From assembly GCA_020851115.1 (NCBI GenBank), contig JADZDJ010000091.1, positions 1 to 49,428 on the forward strand: a stretch of DNA of 49,428 nt, read 5' to 3'. The translations under genes and the position numbers were made by a program. The stretch comes from Pirellulales bacterium. GTDB taxonomy: Bacteria > Planctomycetota > Planctomycetia > Pirellulales > JADZDJ01. The notes under the pieces were generated by a model. That model had not been told where the DNA came from, ran no database searches, and saw nothing but the letters and a program-made list of their open reading frames with translations. Positions 25,483 to 33,618 of the stretch are shown here, piece after piece. Within the stretch, counting starts at the first letter, position 1. Every line of letters starts with the position of its first letter.

Positions 25483-28047
25483 CTACCATGGGGTTGCCGA
25501 GTGCGACCGTTGAGAATCGCGGAATGACTCTACGAAGAGGTTGCCTTCGCGAACCCTTGCCGTCACGGCCCCTGACATCGCCGTATTCCATACTTTCGCG
25601 GCACGTCGTTCATACGCCTGCCTCACCGATGCCGAATCATCTCCGCGCCCGCCGCTGATTACGACATGATTCGGCAAGCACCAGGCAGCGAAACCCGGTG
25701 GGTCGCTGTGGGAACTGCCGTGGTGAGGCGCGAGAACGATATTGCAATCCAGACGCGGTTCGTTCATCAGCGCTTCGAGGCCGGGCGATTCCAAATCGCC
25801 TGTCAACAAAATGCGTTTGCCGGAGTACTCCAGGAGCAACACGATACTGTTCGCGTTGTCGGAACCCGCGATGCGATGCTGCGGCGGATGTAGAACATCA
25901 ATGCTCACGTCGTTATCGATTTGCAATCGATCGCCGGCAAACAATTCGTGAAGCTGCGCACCACTGCGATCGAAGCTTTGCCGCAGAGCGCGCAGAGCGG
26001 GAGTTTGGTCTTCAAACATTCCCGGACCAACGTAGATGACCCCGACATTAAACTTGTCGAGCAAGCCGGGCAGTGCATTGAAATGATCGGCGTCGGCATG
26101 AGACACAATGATTGCATCGAGATGCATGATCCGCCGCGACCAAAGGTAACTGCTGATCGACCGTTCGGCAGCCAACGGCGAGCCGAGGGAGCCGGCATCG
26201 TAGAGCAGTGTTTTGCCGTCGGGGAATTCCATCACGACCGCGCAGCCGTGACCTACGGAAACGAACGTGCAGCGCAATTCACTCGCCTCCCGCGGCCCTG
26301 GCAACGCTGCCAGCAAGGCCGCCCCTCCCCAGCCACATGCCAATGCCACGCGCCAGCGTGCTGGCCAAGTCGCGGGCGGAAATGCGAGTGTGACAACAGC
26401 CACCAGATACAGACCTGCGAGCCAGCCATCGCTCGGCCCGGGCGTCCAGAAATAACTTCCTGACCAATGGGAAGCCGATTGAACCGCTGAATTCAACAGA
26501 CTCAGGTTCAAATCGCACAGCCAGCCCAAGGCTGCCCCCAATGGCGGCACAAGACCGCCAACGATTAAGATGGCAAAACCGGCGGCCATCAGCAACATCA
26601 CAATTGGCGCGAGCAGCAGATTCAAGATCAAACCGGCCGGCGACAGCATATGAAATCGCGCCATGGTCAGGGGTGCAATCAACAGCCACAACACCGCACT
26701 GATGAAAAATGTTCTCGTAAGATAGCGGCCGAACCGCGCAGCGATGCGCTGCGGCAGCGGTCGCGTGGCCGAAATCAAGCGGTCAAGCGGATTGGCAGCT
26801 CGAAGCGGCAGCACCTTTGGCACTACCCAAATCAGCACCCCCACCGACAAAAACGACAATTGCACGCCAGTGCGGAACAAGTCGGCGGGATTCATCGCAA
26901 CGATAACGAGCGCCGCCAGTGCCAGGCTATTTAGCCCAGCACTGCTGCGACCGAGTAAAATCGATCCACAGACGATCCAGACCAGGATCGTCGCCCGAAC
27001 CACCGGCGGCTCGGCTCCGGTTAGCAGCATATAAATTCCAGTAACGATGGCGACCGCCGCCAGCGCTGCCCGCCGCGACATCCAACCGGTGCGAAACGCT
27101 TTAAACAGTATCCACGCTAGAATAGCGACGTGCAGCCCCGAAATGCTCAAGATGTGAATGGTCCCCGTCTGCAAGAACGCGTCGTTGGTTTCGCGATCGA
27201 TTTGCTCGCGCTGCCCCAGCAACAATGCCGACGCCAACGCCGTATTGTTCGCCGATAGATAGCGATGCAATAATCGGCTGCCGCGCTGTCGAACTTCGTG
27301 AAGCCAAGAGGACGGTGCCCAGGGCGATGCCCGGCCAACGATTTGTGCGCACTGTGGAAATTCGACGCGCACCGCGCTCAATTGGCGGTCGGCGCGGGAA
27401 TGCTCGGCAAAATCAAACTCGCCGGGATTCGCCGGTGGCGCTGGCCGCGCGAGTTGGCCAAACAGTCGCAACCGATCTCCCACTTGTATTTCGTCGAACG
27501 AGCCGTTCAGCACAATTCGTGTTCGACCGCTCGCCGGCCTCCACGACTGGCCATCGCGGGCGGCAACGACTGCGGCGATGAATCGGCTTTCCGGCCGTGC
27601 AGGAATCGATCGCAGCGGATCAAGCGGCGGCATTGGAATCGCTTGCGACGTTGTTGTCGCGACGACTTCCACGCAAACGGGCTGAGGGTCGTTGGATGCC
27701 GACCGCCCCAGTTCATCCTCGGCGAATAGATTCCACCGGAGATGATGCCAAGCTCCACCGCAGGCGACCAGCGAGATTGCAAGCACAATCGCCGCGGCTG
27801 TTACTCGCCCACTGCGCCACATCAGCAGCCAGCCAATCCACGCCGTCACGGCCATCAACCACCAACTCTCGAAGGTGCGCGGCAGCCAATGCACGGAACA
27901 ACGGTCGGCTATCAGGCCAGCACCAACAGCGACCGCTGCAATGACCAACGGTTGATAACGAGCGATTGGCGCAAGGTTCAGCGGCGCGTCTCCTGCGCGC
28001 GAAGTGCTCGTGGTCGGCCGCGTCGAGTCGAGCAGCACTCTCGACAT
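25483..28047 (-). CDS. comEC: ComEC/Rec2 DNA-uptake channel with metallo-beta-lactamase domain
   Basis: 854 residues from the ATG at 28047, which has AAGG nine bases upstream. It forms the inner-membrane channel that takes up single-stranded DNA in natural competence. The N-terminal segments include membrane helices and an OB-like domain (RTRIVLNGSFDEIQVGDRLRLFGQL). The competence core carries ALLLGQREQI, TGTIHILSISGLHVAIL and about eight helices. The C-terminal domain is beta-lactamase-like with intact metal motifs: SHADADHFNALPG, ILLTGDLES and LAPHHGSSHS. This three-part form is the full-length type. No other competence gene is adjacent. Intact motifs argue that it is functional. Confidence 0.93.
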   Translation of the reverse strand: MSRVLLDSTRPTTSTSRAGDAPLNLAPIARYQPLVIAAVAVGAGLIADRCSVHWLPRTFESWWLMAVTAWIGWLLMWRSGRVTAAAIVLAISLVACGGAWHHLRWNLFAEDELGRSASNDPQPVCVEVVATTTSQAIPMPPLDPLRSIPARPESRFIAAVVAARDGQSWRPASGRTRIVLNGSFDEIQVGDRLRLFGQLARPAPPANPGEFDFAEHSRADRQLSAVRVEFPQCAQIVGRASPWAPSSWLHEVRQRGSRLLHRYLSANNTALASALLLGQREQIDRETNDAFLQTGTIHILSISGLHVAILAWILFKAFRTGWMSRRAALAAVAIVTGIYMLLTGAEPPVVRATILVWIVCGSILLGRSSAGLNSLALAALVIVAMNPADLFRTGVQLSFLSVGVLIWVVPKVLPLRAANPLDRLISATRPLPQRIAARFGRYLTRTFFISAVLWLLIAPLTMARFHMLSPAGLILNLLLAPIVMLLMAAGFAILIVGGLVPPLGAALGWLCDLNLSLLNSAVQSASHWSGSYFWTPGPSDGWLAGLYLVAVVTLAFPPATWPARWRVALACGWGGAALLAALPGPREASELRCTFVSVGHGCAVVMEFPDGKTLLYDAGSLGSPLAAERSISSYLWSRRIMHLDAIIVSHADADHFNALPGLLDKFNVGVIYVGPGMFEDQTPALRALRQSFDRSGAQLHELFAGDRLQIDNDVSIDVLHPPQHRIAGSDNANSIVLLLEYSGKRILLTGDLESPGLEALMNEPRLDCNIVLAPHHGSSHSDPPGFAAWCLPNHVVISGGRGDDSASVRQAYERRAAKVWNTAMSGAVTARVREGNLFVESFRDSQRSHSATPW

Positions 28048-28201
28048 GAAAAACATCCTTGCCGATGAAACCGAGGCGAAAGTCCAACGCCAACGTTGGC
28101 CGAAATCTACCACATTTGGGTCAAGACGTGAATTGTCCGCGAAAATCGCCGAAATGCGGCCGCCGCCGAGCAACGGGCCATCGGCGAGCTACCCAAAAGA
28201 A

Positions 28202-29122
28202 TTATCGCCCGCGCCGCGCGGCTTTCCTTGCCTGTCGACGGTTGAGATAGCGTGGGCCGTTGTCGTCTTTACCCTCTTCGAGTTCAACGTGATAATCAAC
28301 CAGTTCCAACGTACTGCGGCGAAGTAACTTGCCCTTCTCATCGAGTTCCTTCGAAGTGCGAGAGACGATGCCGCCGGGGACATCGACGCACGTCCAATCA
28401 AGCGTTTCGCTGGTTCCCTGCGGCGTGTGCTGAATGGTCCGCTCGATCGCGGCGGATTTCATTTCTCGCTGCACGTGTACCGGCATGTCGAGCGCGATGA
28501 CTTCGACGGTGCTTGTCAAATTTGTTGCCGGCTTGCCGTTGGCTTCAATCGTCGCTGTTTCGCGCTTTAGGACAAACGGTTCGATGGAATCGGACAAGTA
28601 CAACTTCGTCACATGACGCGTGCCGCCGCTAGAGGCTGTCACTTGGCGCACCTGGCATGGCAATCGCCGATCGCCGATGGTTACGTGGCCGGTGCCGACC
28701 CATTGCATCTCTGCCGACGCGCTCGGCTGCGGACTGAAAAAGCCGTACTCGATCACACGGCTTTGGCTAGTGAAACGTTTGCCGTCGAGATCGACCGTCG
28801 CTTCGATTTTCAAACGGAGCGACTTGGAATTGACGCCAAGCAATGTGGTTTTCGTTTCAGTCGTCGCGGCGCTTGAAACTTCGCCGTGGTCGTTCAACGT
28901 TTCGGTCACGATCCGTACTCGTTTCCAAGAGCCGGCGTCAAAGCGACCCCAAACGTGTAAATCGCGTGTCGCAAGTGGTGCGTTATCGAGCGTGTCGGCC
29001 GCCGCGAAAGGCAACGAGCTTTGCGCCAGGACTGCCCCGAGCGCGACGAAAATCCCCATTGGCACAGCCTTGGCTTGTGCTGGAATACTTCGCACCCGCT
29101 GGGATGCAATCAATTCACGCAT
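28202..29122 (-). CDS. Exported hypothetical protein
   Basis: 306 residues from the ATG at 29122; the ATG at 29182 adds a poor extension. The signal peptide is about 1-42 (VPMGIFVALGAVLAQSSLPFAAA). The mature part is a run of beta strands: HVWGRFDAGSWKRVRIVTETL, TTLLGVNSKSLRLKIEATVDL, QWVGTGHVTIGDRRLPCQVRQVT, KLYLSDSIEPFVLKRETATIE, then YHVELEEGKDDN and a basic tail. I do not recognise a family. The pattern of a measured difference plus a modification of intensity resembles lipoprotein-carrier-like sandwiches, but this is weak. It lies 154 bp upstream of comEC on the same strand. Confidence 0.7.
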   Translation of the reverse strand: MRELIASQRVRSIPAQAKAVPMGIFVALGAVLAQSSLPFAAADTLDNAPLATRDLHVWGRFDAGSWKRVRIVTETLNDHGEVSSAATTETKTTLLGVNSKSLRLKIEATVDLDGKRFTSQSRVIEYGFFSPQPSASAEMQWVGTGHVTIGDRRLPCQVRQVTASSGGTRHVTKLYLSDSIEPFVLKRETATIEANGKPATNLTSTVEVIALDMPVHVQREMKSAAIERTIQHTPQGTSETLDWTCVDVPGGIVSRTSKELDEKGKLLRRSTLELVDYHVELEEGKDDNGPRYLNRRQARKAARRGR

Positions 29123-29331
29123 GACGAGGCGGCATAAAAGCGAGGCACTTATTGATTCACAGCCTCCTTGCAACCAGACCAACTACGACCATAGCAAAAT
29201 CGTGTCAAGTTGGGAAGAGCAGGCGGGAGGGGCTGTTTGTAGCTGCGCGGCAAGAACACTAACATTCCGCCTCGGCGAATCGAATTTGCGGTTCAATCCG
29301 AGACAGTCACCAGTTCTACGTCAAGAATCCC

Positions 29332-29532
29332 TCAATCCCTCAATCTCGAAGCTCTGCTCGATTTCAACGCCCGTTTGTCGGCCGCTTTTGTGATATTTAC
29401 GCGTGGCTGGCTCATCCACTCCTCCACCGTTTTGTCTTTCGGTTCTTCTTGAAAGGTAGCGCAGCCCGACGCCCCGATAAATGTACATAGAATTACTATA
29501 TAGGCCAATGCGATTCGAAAGAGATGGTGCAT
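29332..29532 (-). CDS. Small lipoprotein
   Basis: 66 residues from the ATG at 29532 (AGGA six bases upstream). The N-terminus is a type II signal peptide, FRIALAYIVILCTFIGASGC, with a lipobox GASGC giving Cys24 as the lipid-bearing residue. The mature part of about 43 residues is charged (EEPKDKTVEEWMSQPRVNITKAADKRALKSSR). This short reading frame sits inside two longer overlapping frames that are not protein-like. It is divergent from proC. Its function is unknown. Confidence 0.72.
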   Translation of the reverse strand: MHHLFRIALAYIVILCTFIGASGCATFQEEPKDKTVEEWMSQPRVNITKAADKRALKSSRASRLRD

Positions 29533-29870
29533 CGTACGTCCTGCGCTGAGGCAAGTCGGTGGCAACTCGCCAGAAATGAACCAACGACGGCAGCCGACGA
29601 GGTATCGGCGGGACTTGCTCGATGAAAGACACGACACCCGCGCCACCGTCCAGAAAAGGTGGCGAAGTCTCGCAAAAGCGGCCGCTGCCGTCCAGGGCAA
29701 GTTGAGCGGAAAGATATGCTGATATGCTATGGGACCAACGAAGACCAATCGAATATGCCGATTTTCCGTGTCTCTCGATCTCCCCTTCACTCCACCCGCC
29801 CTGTGACGTAGCATTGGTGGTAGCATTGCTGGCAAAATTCGACCCGAAAGCGGGACTGGCTTTGAGCGAA
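29533..29870. other. Divergent region between the lipoprotein and proC genes
   Basis: 338 bp. It contains a tandem pair of 8-mers, GATATGCT (29713-29720 and 29721-29728). The in-frame extension of proC through this stretch is Pro/Ser-rich and not typical of the enzyme, so I treat it as non-coding. No clear promoter was recognised. Confidence 0.5.
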
Positions 29871-30683
29871 ATGCTAAATCGAACCATCGGATTCGTCGGC
29901 GCAGGACAAATGGCCCGCGCGCTGGCCCAAGGACTCGTCCGCACCAATCTGCTGGCAGAGCGCCAAATCGTCGCGGCCGATCCGGTGGCTGCCGCGCTCG
30001 ACGAGTTTCACCACTTATTGCCGGCAAGCGGATCGGCGACGAACAACGCCGATCTTGCCCAAAGCTGTGAAATCATCGTACTAGCGGTCAAACCGCAACA
30101 GGCCGCGGCAGCATTGAGCGAGCTTCGCCCGTCGATGTCTCCTGACAAGCTCGTGATCTCGATCGTCACCGGGGTCCGCTTGGCAGCGCTCGCCGAAGGT
30201 TTAGGCCCGTGTCGGCTGATTCGCGTCATGCCGAACACTCCCTGCCTGGTCGGACAAAGCGCCAGTGCCTATTGCCTCGGCAAAGGCGCAACTCCCGACG
30301 ACGCTCGATTGATCGCACAATTGCTGGGTGCCGTCGGGCTGGCAATCTCCGTCGAGGAAAAGCTGCTCGATGCGGTCACGGGCCTTTCAGGCTCCGGCCC
30401 GGCGTTTGTCTACTTGATGATCGAAGCGCTGGCCGATGGCGGAGTACGGATGGGCTTGCCACGAGAAGTTGCGCTGCGACTAGCCGCCCAAACCGTCAAA
30501 GGCGCAGCCGAAATGGTGATCGTTACCGGCGAGCACCCCGGGCTGCTGAAAGACCGCGTAGCCAGCCCTGGCGGGACTACGATTGCGGGCTTGGCGGCGA
30601 TCGAACAGCACGGCGTCCGTGGAGCGTTGATTGCGGCCGTCGAAGCCGCCGCCCGCCGAGCGACGGAGTTGGCAGGCGGATAA
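29871..30683 (+). CDS. proC: Pyrroline-5-carboxylate reductase
   Basis: 270 residues from the ATG at 29871, the family-typical N-terminus (MLNRTIGFVGAGQMA). It reduces pyrroline-5-carboxylate to L-proline with NAD(P)H, the last step of proline synthesis, in the cytoplasm. The Rossmann motif GFVGAGQMARAL is at 7-18, VLAVKPQQ follows, then RVMPNTPCLVGQSASAY and the catalytic-region signature AVTGLSGSGPAFVYLMIEALADGGVRMGLPR, ending in SPGGTTIAGLAAIEQHGVRGALIAAV. Length matches the family (about 270). No other proline genes lie nearby. Confident call. Confidence 0.97.
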   Translation: MLNRTIGFVGAGQMARALAQGLVRTNLLAERQIVAADPVAAALDEFHHLLPASGSATNNADLAQSCEIIVLAVKPQQAAAALSELRPSMSPDKLVISIVTGVRLAALAEGLGPCRLIRVMPNTPCLVGQSASAYCLGKGATPDDARLIAQLLGAVGLAISVEEKLLDAVTGLSGSGPAFVYLMIEALADGGVRMGLPREVALRLAAQTVKGAAEMVIVTGEHPGLLKDRVASPGGTTIAGLAAIEQHGVRGALIAAVEAAARRATELAGG

Positions 30684-30838
30684 GTGAACCGTATAACGGG
30701 AAAGGCGACCGAGGAATGTTAAAGAAGAAAACCCCCATCGTGAGAACCTCTTTGCTCAGGTTGCGGCACGGCCTCCGGATCGTGCAACGTATGTTGAAGC
30801 CGCAAGATTAATAAACCGAACTGCCCCGAACTCGTCTC

Positions 30839-31084
30839 ATGTCCATCTTCTGCGTTGTTGACGACAAGCACATCCCGCTGTATCGCATCTTGTGGGTCTC
30901 CGCCGTCCCGCACTTTTGCGGAAACGAAGATTGCACGCAGGAAGGCAATTATGAAGTCCGCCTTGAGCAAGGCGAGAGTATTTGGGCCAACCGCGAAGAA
31001 CGCGACGCCGTTTTGCATGCCCTTGAGAATTGGCAAGGTGCCATTGGCGACGAAGACGACGATTGGGACGAGGAGCCGACTTAG
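30839..31084 (+). CDS. Small acidic conserved protein
   Basis: 81 residues from the ATG at 30839. The text is SIFCVVDDKHIPLYRILWVSAVPHFCGNEDCTQEGNYEVRLEQGESIWAN followed by a short helix and an acidic tail (GDEDDDWDEEPT). Two Cys (CGNEDC) could bind metal, but only two are present. From memory this resembles a small protein found in many planctomycetes. I know of no function. It precedes another small acidic protein on the same strand, possibly in one transcript. A 13-bp palindrome lies right after its stop (31085-31097). Confidence 0.72.
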   Translation: MSIFCVVDDKHIPLYRILWVSAVPHFCGNEDCTQEGNYEVRLEQGESIWANREERDAVLHALENWQGAIGDEDDDWDEEPT

Positions 31085-31097
31085 ACGTGATTCACGT
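31085..31097. repeat. 13-bp palindrome after the small acidic gene
   Basis: ACGTGA-T-TCACGT, perfect around a central T, starts the base after the stop codon. There is no loop for a hairpin, so a protein-binding operator is more likely than a terminator. A second palindrome of the same build, TGAAGC-T-GCTTCA, is at 31134-31146 in the same spacer. Confidence 0.45.
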
Positions 31098-31261
31098 TTA
31101 CCGCATTCAACTGGGCGACCTCGGAGTATTGTATGAAGCTGCTTCATTCGCATATTTGGTACCCGTTTACAGCTTGAAGCCATCAACGATGTCCTCTGAA
31201 TTCCATCCGTTTCCTTTCTGCGTCGTCGCGCCCATGCGGTGAACCCATCTTTCGCGCGCCA

Positions 31262-31744
31262 ATGTCAACCTTCGAAAATCACGACTACAAATGGCGCGAA
31301 ACGTATATCGTGCTGTTCCACGCCCAACGCAGGCCAACGCTGGAGAAAGTTCAGCAGCGACTCGTCGACTTGAATTCGCGGTTTGAACTGGTCAATCCTG
31401 AAGCGGACGAAAAGGGGCGGTTTCAGTCGATCACGATTCAGTCACCGCAAGATTTTGCCGCGATGGATATTTGCTACGACGACGGCAGTGAAGTGCTCGA
31501 GCAAGCGGCCGAACTGCAGAGGGAATTGAAAAGTGCCGCCAGTGCCGACGAGCGTCCCAAGATCGCCGGCCTGGCGAACTGTGATGCGAAGTTCGACGTT
31601 CTGCATTTCGAGCAAGTCACCGGCGAGGCCTCGGACGACGAAGATGACATGCTCGACCCGAGCGCGCTGCTGGGCGTGCTCAATGTGCTGGCGGACCTTA
31701 CCAGCGGCATGGCCATCGACCCGCAATCGGGCAGTTTGATGTAA
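31262..31744 (+). CDS. Conserved acidic hypothetical protein
   Basis: 160 residues, ATG at 31262. The text includes ENHDYKWRETYIVLFHAQRRPTLEKVQQRLVDL, a small alpha/beta core, then FELVNPEADEKGRFQSITIQSPQDFAAMDICYDDG and an acidic tail of 40 residues (TGEASDDEDDMLDPSALLGVLNVLADLT). There are no signal peptide and no membrane segment, so it is cytoplasmic. I recognise it only as a planctomycete-type protein without function. It follows the other small acidic protein by 177 bp. Confidence 0.75.
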   Translation: MSTFENHDYKWRETYIVLFHAQRRPTLEKVQQRLVDLNSRFELVNPEADEKGRFQSITIQSPQDFAAMDICYDDGSEVLEQAAELQRELKSAASADERPKIAGLANCDAKFDVLHFEQVTGEASDDEDDMLDPSALLGVLNVLADLTSGMAIDPQSGSLM

Positions 31745-31861
31745 CCGCGATCACGCAGCCGCGCGAACTTGCAAATGGTGCCACCCGGTTCTTGAGCCAG
31801 GATCATCGAAGCAACGATGGATGGTATCGTGCGCAGAACACCGTTCCGCCTGATCGATCCT

Positions 31862-32011
31862 TCATTTTTTCTTCTTGGCCCCCCGTTTTTTCGCAGCGGG
31901 TTTCTTTTTTACCACCTTCTTCGCCGCCGGTTTGGCGCTTTTCTTCCCGCCAAACGCCCGTTCAAAATTGTTCGAATACTTTTGCGTCGCTCCCACTCGC
32001 AGAATTGTCAC
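31862..32011 (-). CDS. 49-residue small basic protein (GTG start)
   Basis: A short gene from GTG 32011 to TGA 31862-31864, with AGGAG ten bases upstream (complement of CTCCT at 32022-32026). The N-terminus is MTILRVGATQKYSNNF, followed by ERAFGGKKSA. The last 27 residues are nearly all Lys/Ala/Pro/Arg (KPAAKKVVKKKPAAKKRGAKKKK), like the tails of histone H1 and bacterial HU-type proteins. From memory, close relatives are found across planctomycetes, so I think it is real despite its size. A nucleic-acid-binding role is inferred from the tail. Convergent with the acidic protein upstream. Confidence 0.8.
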   Translation of the reverse strand: MTILRVGATQKYSNNFERAFGGKKSAKPAAKKVVKKKPAAKKRGAKKKK

Positions 32012-32616
32012 GGCTCGAACTCTCCTCACAAAAAGTTGTCAAAAAATTGTTTCGTCGCCACGGGCGCAACCGCTCGCAGCATCCAATGTTAATTACCGAG
32101 TTGGCCGCGGTCGGTCAAGAGGCCCTAGAGCCGACAAAATCTGGCAAACGCCGCAGGTACCGTCACAGCGACTGATTTAGGCTGTCACTTGCTCTCACGA
32201 CTCGACGAATTTCGCAATCGCTCTTCGCCAACCTTCCACCACGATCGATCAATATGCAAATCGTCACTCGGACAGCCAATGGCTTGGGTTCGAGGCGTTT
32301 CGACTGGCTTGCCTGCCAGTGTCGATTCGGTTGCGTCGGCCAGTTCGAGCGTCGTTGGTTCCGGTCTGGAAGAGCCAAAGTCGGTGTACGAATCGCTGCC
32401 GCCGTCATCGGCGATGCTGTACGAAGTCACGCCATTTGACCAGCCAAAGGTGATGGAGTATCCGAGGCTCCCTGCAAGCACTGCGCACGAATAGTGGCCG
32501 AGCGGTTGTAATTCGTGCCGAATTACCGTGCGCGGGGATGCAATTCAGCGGTTGCAGAAGATATTATGCCGTTATTGATGTACGCCATGAATATCACCTT
32601 CCCATGTCGTTGCCGA
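32012..32616. other. Divergent intergenic region upstream of the SGNH hydrolase
   Basis: 605 bp. Two overlapping frames at 32185-32494 (one per strand) are of roughly equal quality, and neither has a ribosome-binding site or a recognisable domain. I leave them uncalled. A TTGACC box (minus strand) occurs 17 bases before TAATTA upstream of the small basic gene; the -10 match is poor. The in-frame codons before 32617 look like leader sequence, not signal peptide. Confidence 0.5.
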
Positions 32617-33618
32617 ATGTACGGTGCGATTCTGCGCCGCGCGAACGTCTGGATCGCTGCTATGATCGTGTTCGCGGGAAATGACTGCTGCACGGCGACG
32701 CCGCTGCGGTTGGGGATGATGGGAGACAGCGTCTCTGCCGGCAATGGATCCGCCAACGGTGAGTTTCCGAATTGGCATACACAATTGGCCACGGTCGGGC
32801 GGGTCACGGTCGGCCCAACGGCAAACCAAGCGGTTGATGGCGCCAGCAGTAGCGATTTGGCCCATCAGCAGGGACCGATCGCCGGCCTGGTGCAAACCGG
32901 GCAACTCGACGCTAGCGTGTTGATCCTTGGAGGCATCGATGCCGTACAGGTTGGCTACGGCTTGGTGCTGGGAGGGGATCCCGCTGGATTGCCGTCGATC
33001 CTCTCCGATCGCGTTGTTCCCAGCATTGCCGCGACGATCGCCGAGATCGGCAATGCAGGCGCGGTGCAACAAGTGGTCGCGAACATCCCTGATATTGTGC
33101 TGTCGCCGCTTGTGCAAGCGGTCGTTCAATCGTCGGGAACCAGCCCGCAAGTCGTGGCGCAGTTTGAAAGCGCGATCGGCTATACGAACCAACGGATTGC
33201 GGCCGATGTTCTAGCCCGCGGCATACCGGTGCTCGATTTGTTTCGCCTCGGCCGCGATTTGGCGGCGAGCTCATCGCTGACACTCGGCGGCGTGACCATC
33301 GCGGACTTGTTCGCTCCCGATGGTTTCCATCCGGCGCCCATCATGCATGGACTGATTGCCAACTTGTTCATCGAGGCCATGAACAGGGCCTACGACGCAG
33401 AACTGGAGCCACTCAGCGATCAGCAGCTTCTGGAAAATGCCGGTTATACTCCACTGTCCGGCGGGCCGACGTACTTCGACGTTGGGCCGTATGTCATCGT
33501 GTCGGAGCCTGGAACGAACGGATTGGCGATTTTGGCCTCGGCAATAATCGCGTTATACCGGAGACAAGTAGGCACTTGTCGATCGCGCCAATGGGCGCGT
33601 CCTACGAAAGCCGCTTGA
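32617..33618 (+). CDS. Secreted SGNH/GDSL hydrolase with PEP-CTERM-like tail
   Basis: 333 residues from the ATG at 32617, chosen because RRANVWIAAMIVFAG then starts a normal signal peptide; ATGs at 32566, 32578 and 32587 are alternatives. The catalytic Ser block is LGMMGDSVSAGNG and the Asp/His block is APDGFHPAPIMHG, the SGNH pattern of esterases and lipases. The C-terminus reads VSEPGTNGLAILASAIIALYRRQ, a PEP-CTERM-like sorting signal, but 16 further residues follow where such proteins normally stop. Those codons overlap the convergent NHL gene by 17 bp, so the extra tail may be recent. The substrate is unknown. Confidence 0.78.
   Translation: MYGAILRRANVWIAAMIVFAGNDCCTATPLRLGMMGDSVSAGNGSANGEFPNWHTQLATVGRVTVGPTANQAVDGASSSDLAHQQGPIAGLVQTGQLDASVLILGGIDAVQVGYGLVLGGDPAGLPSILSDRVVPSIAATIAEIGNAGAVQQVVANIPDIVLSPLVQAVVQSSGTSPQVVAQFESAIGYTNQRIAADVLARGIPVLDLFRLGRDLAASSSLTLGGVTIADLFAPDGFHPAPIMHGLIANLFIEAMNRAYDAELEPLSDQQLLENAGYTPLSGGPTYFDVGPYVIVSEPGTNGLAILASAIIALYRRQVGTCRSRQWARPTKAA

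Noticed and set aside
30716-30811. 31-codon basic frame (MLKKKTPIVRTSLLRL...) between proC and the small acidic gene
   Set aside because: A purine tract lies directly against the ATG with no normal spacing, and there is no recognisable relative. It is too short to support alone.
32185-32494. Overlapping frames on both strands (98 and 101 codons)
   Set aside because: Neither has a ribosome-binding site, signal peptide or recognisable domain. The minus frame has a stop shortly upstream and only a GTG start. I cannot choose between them.
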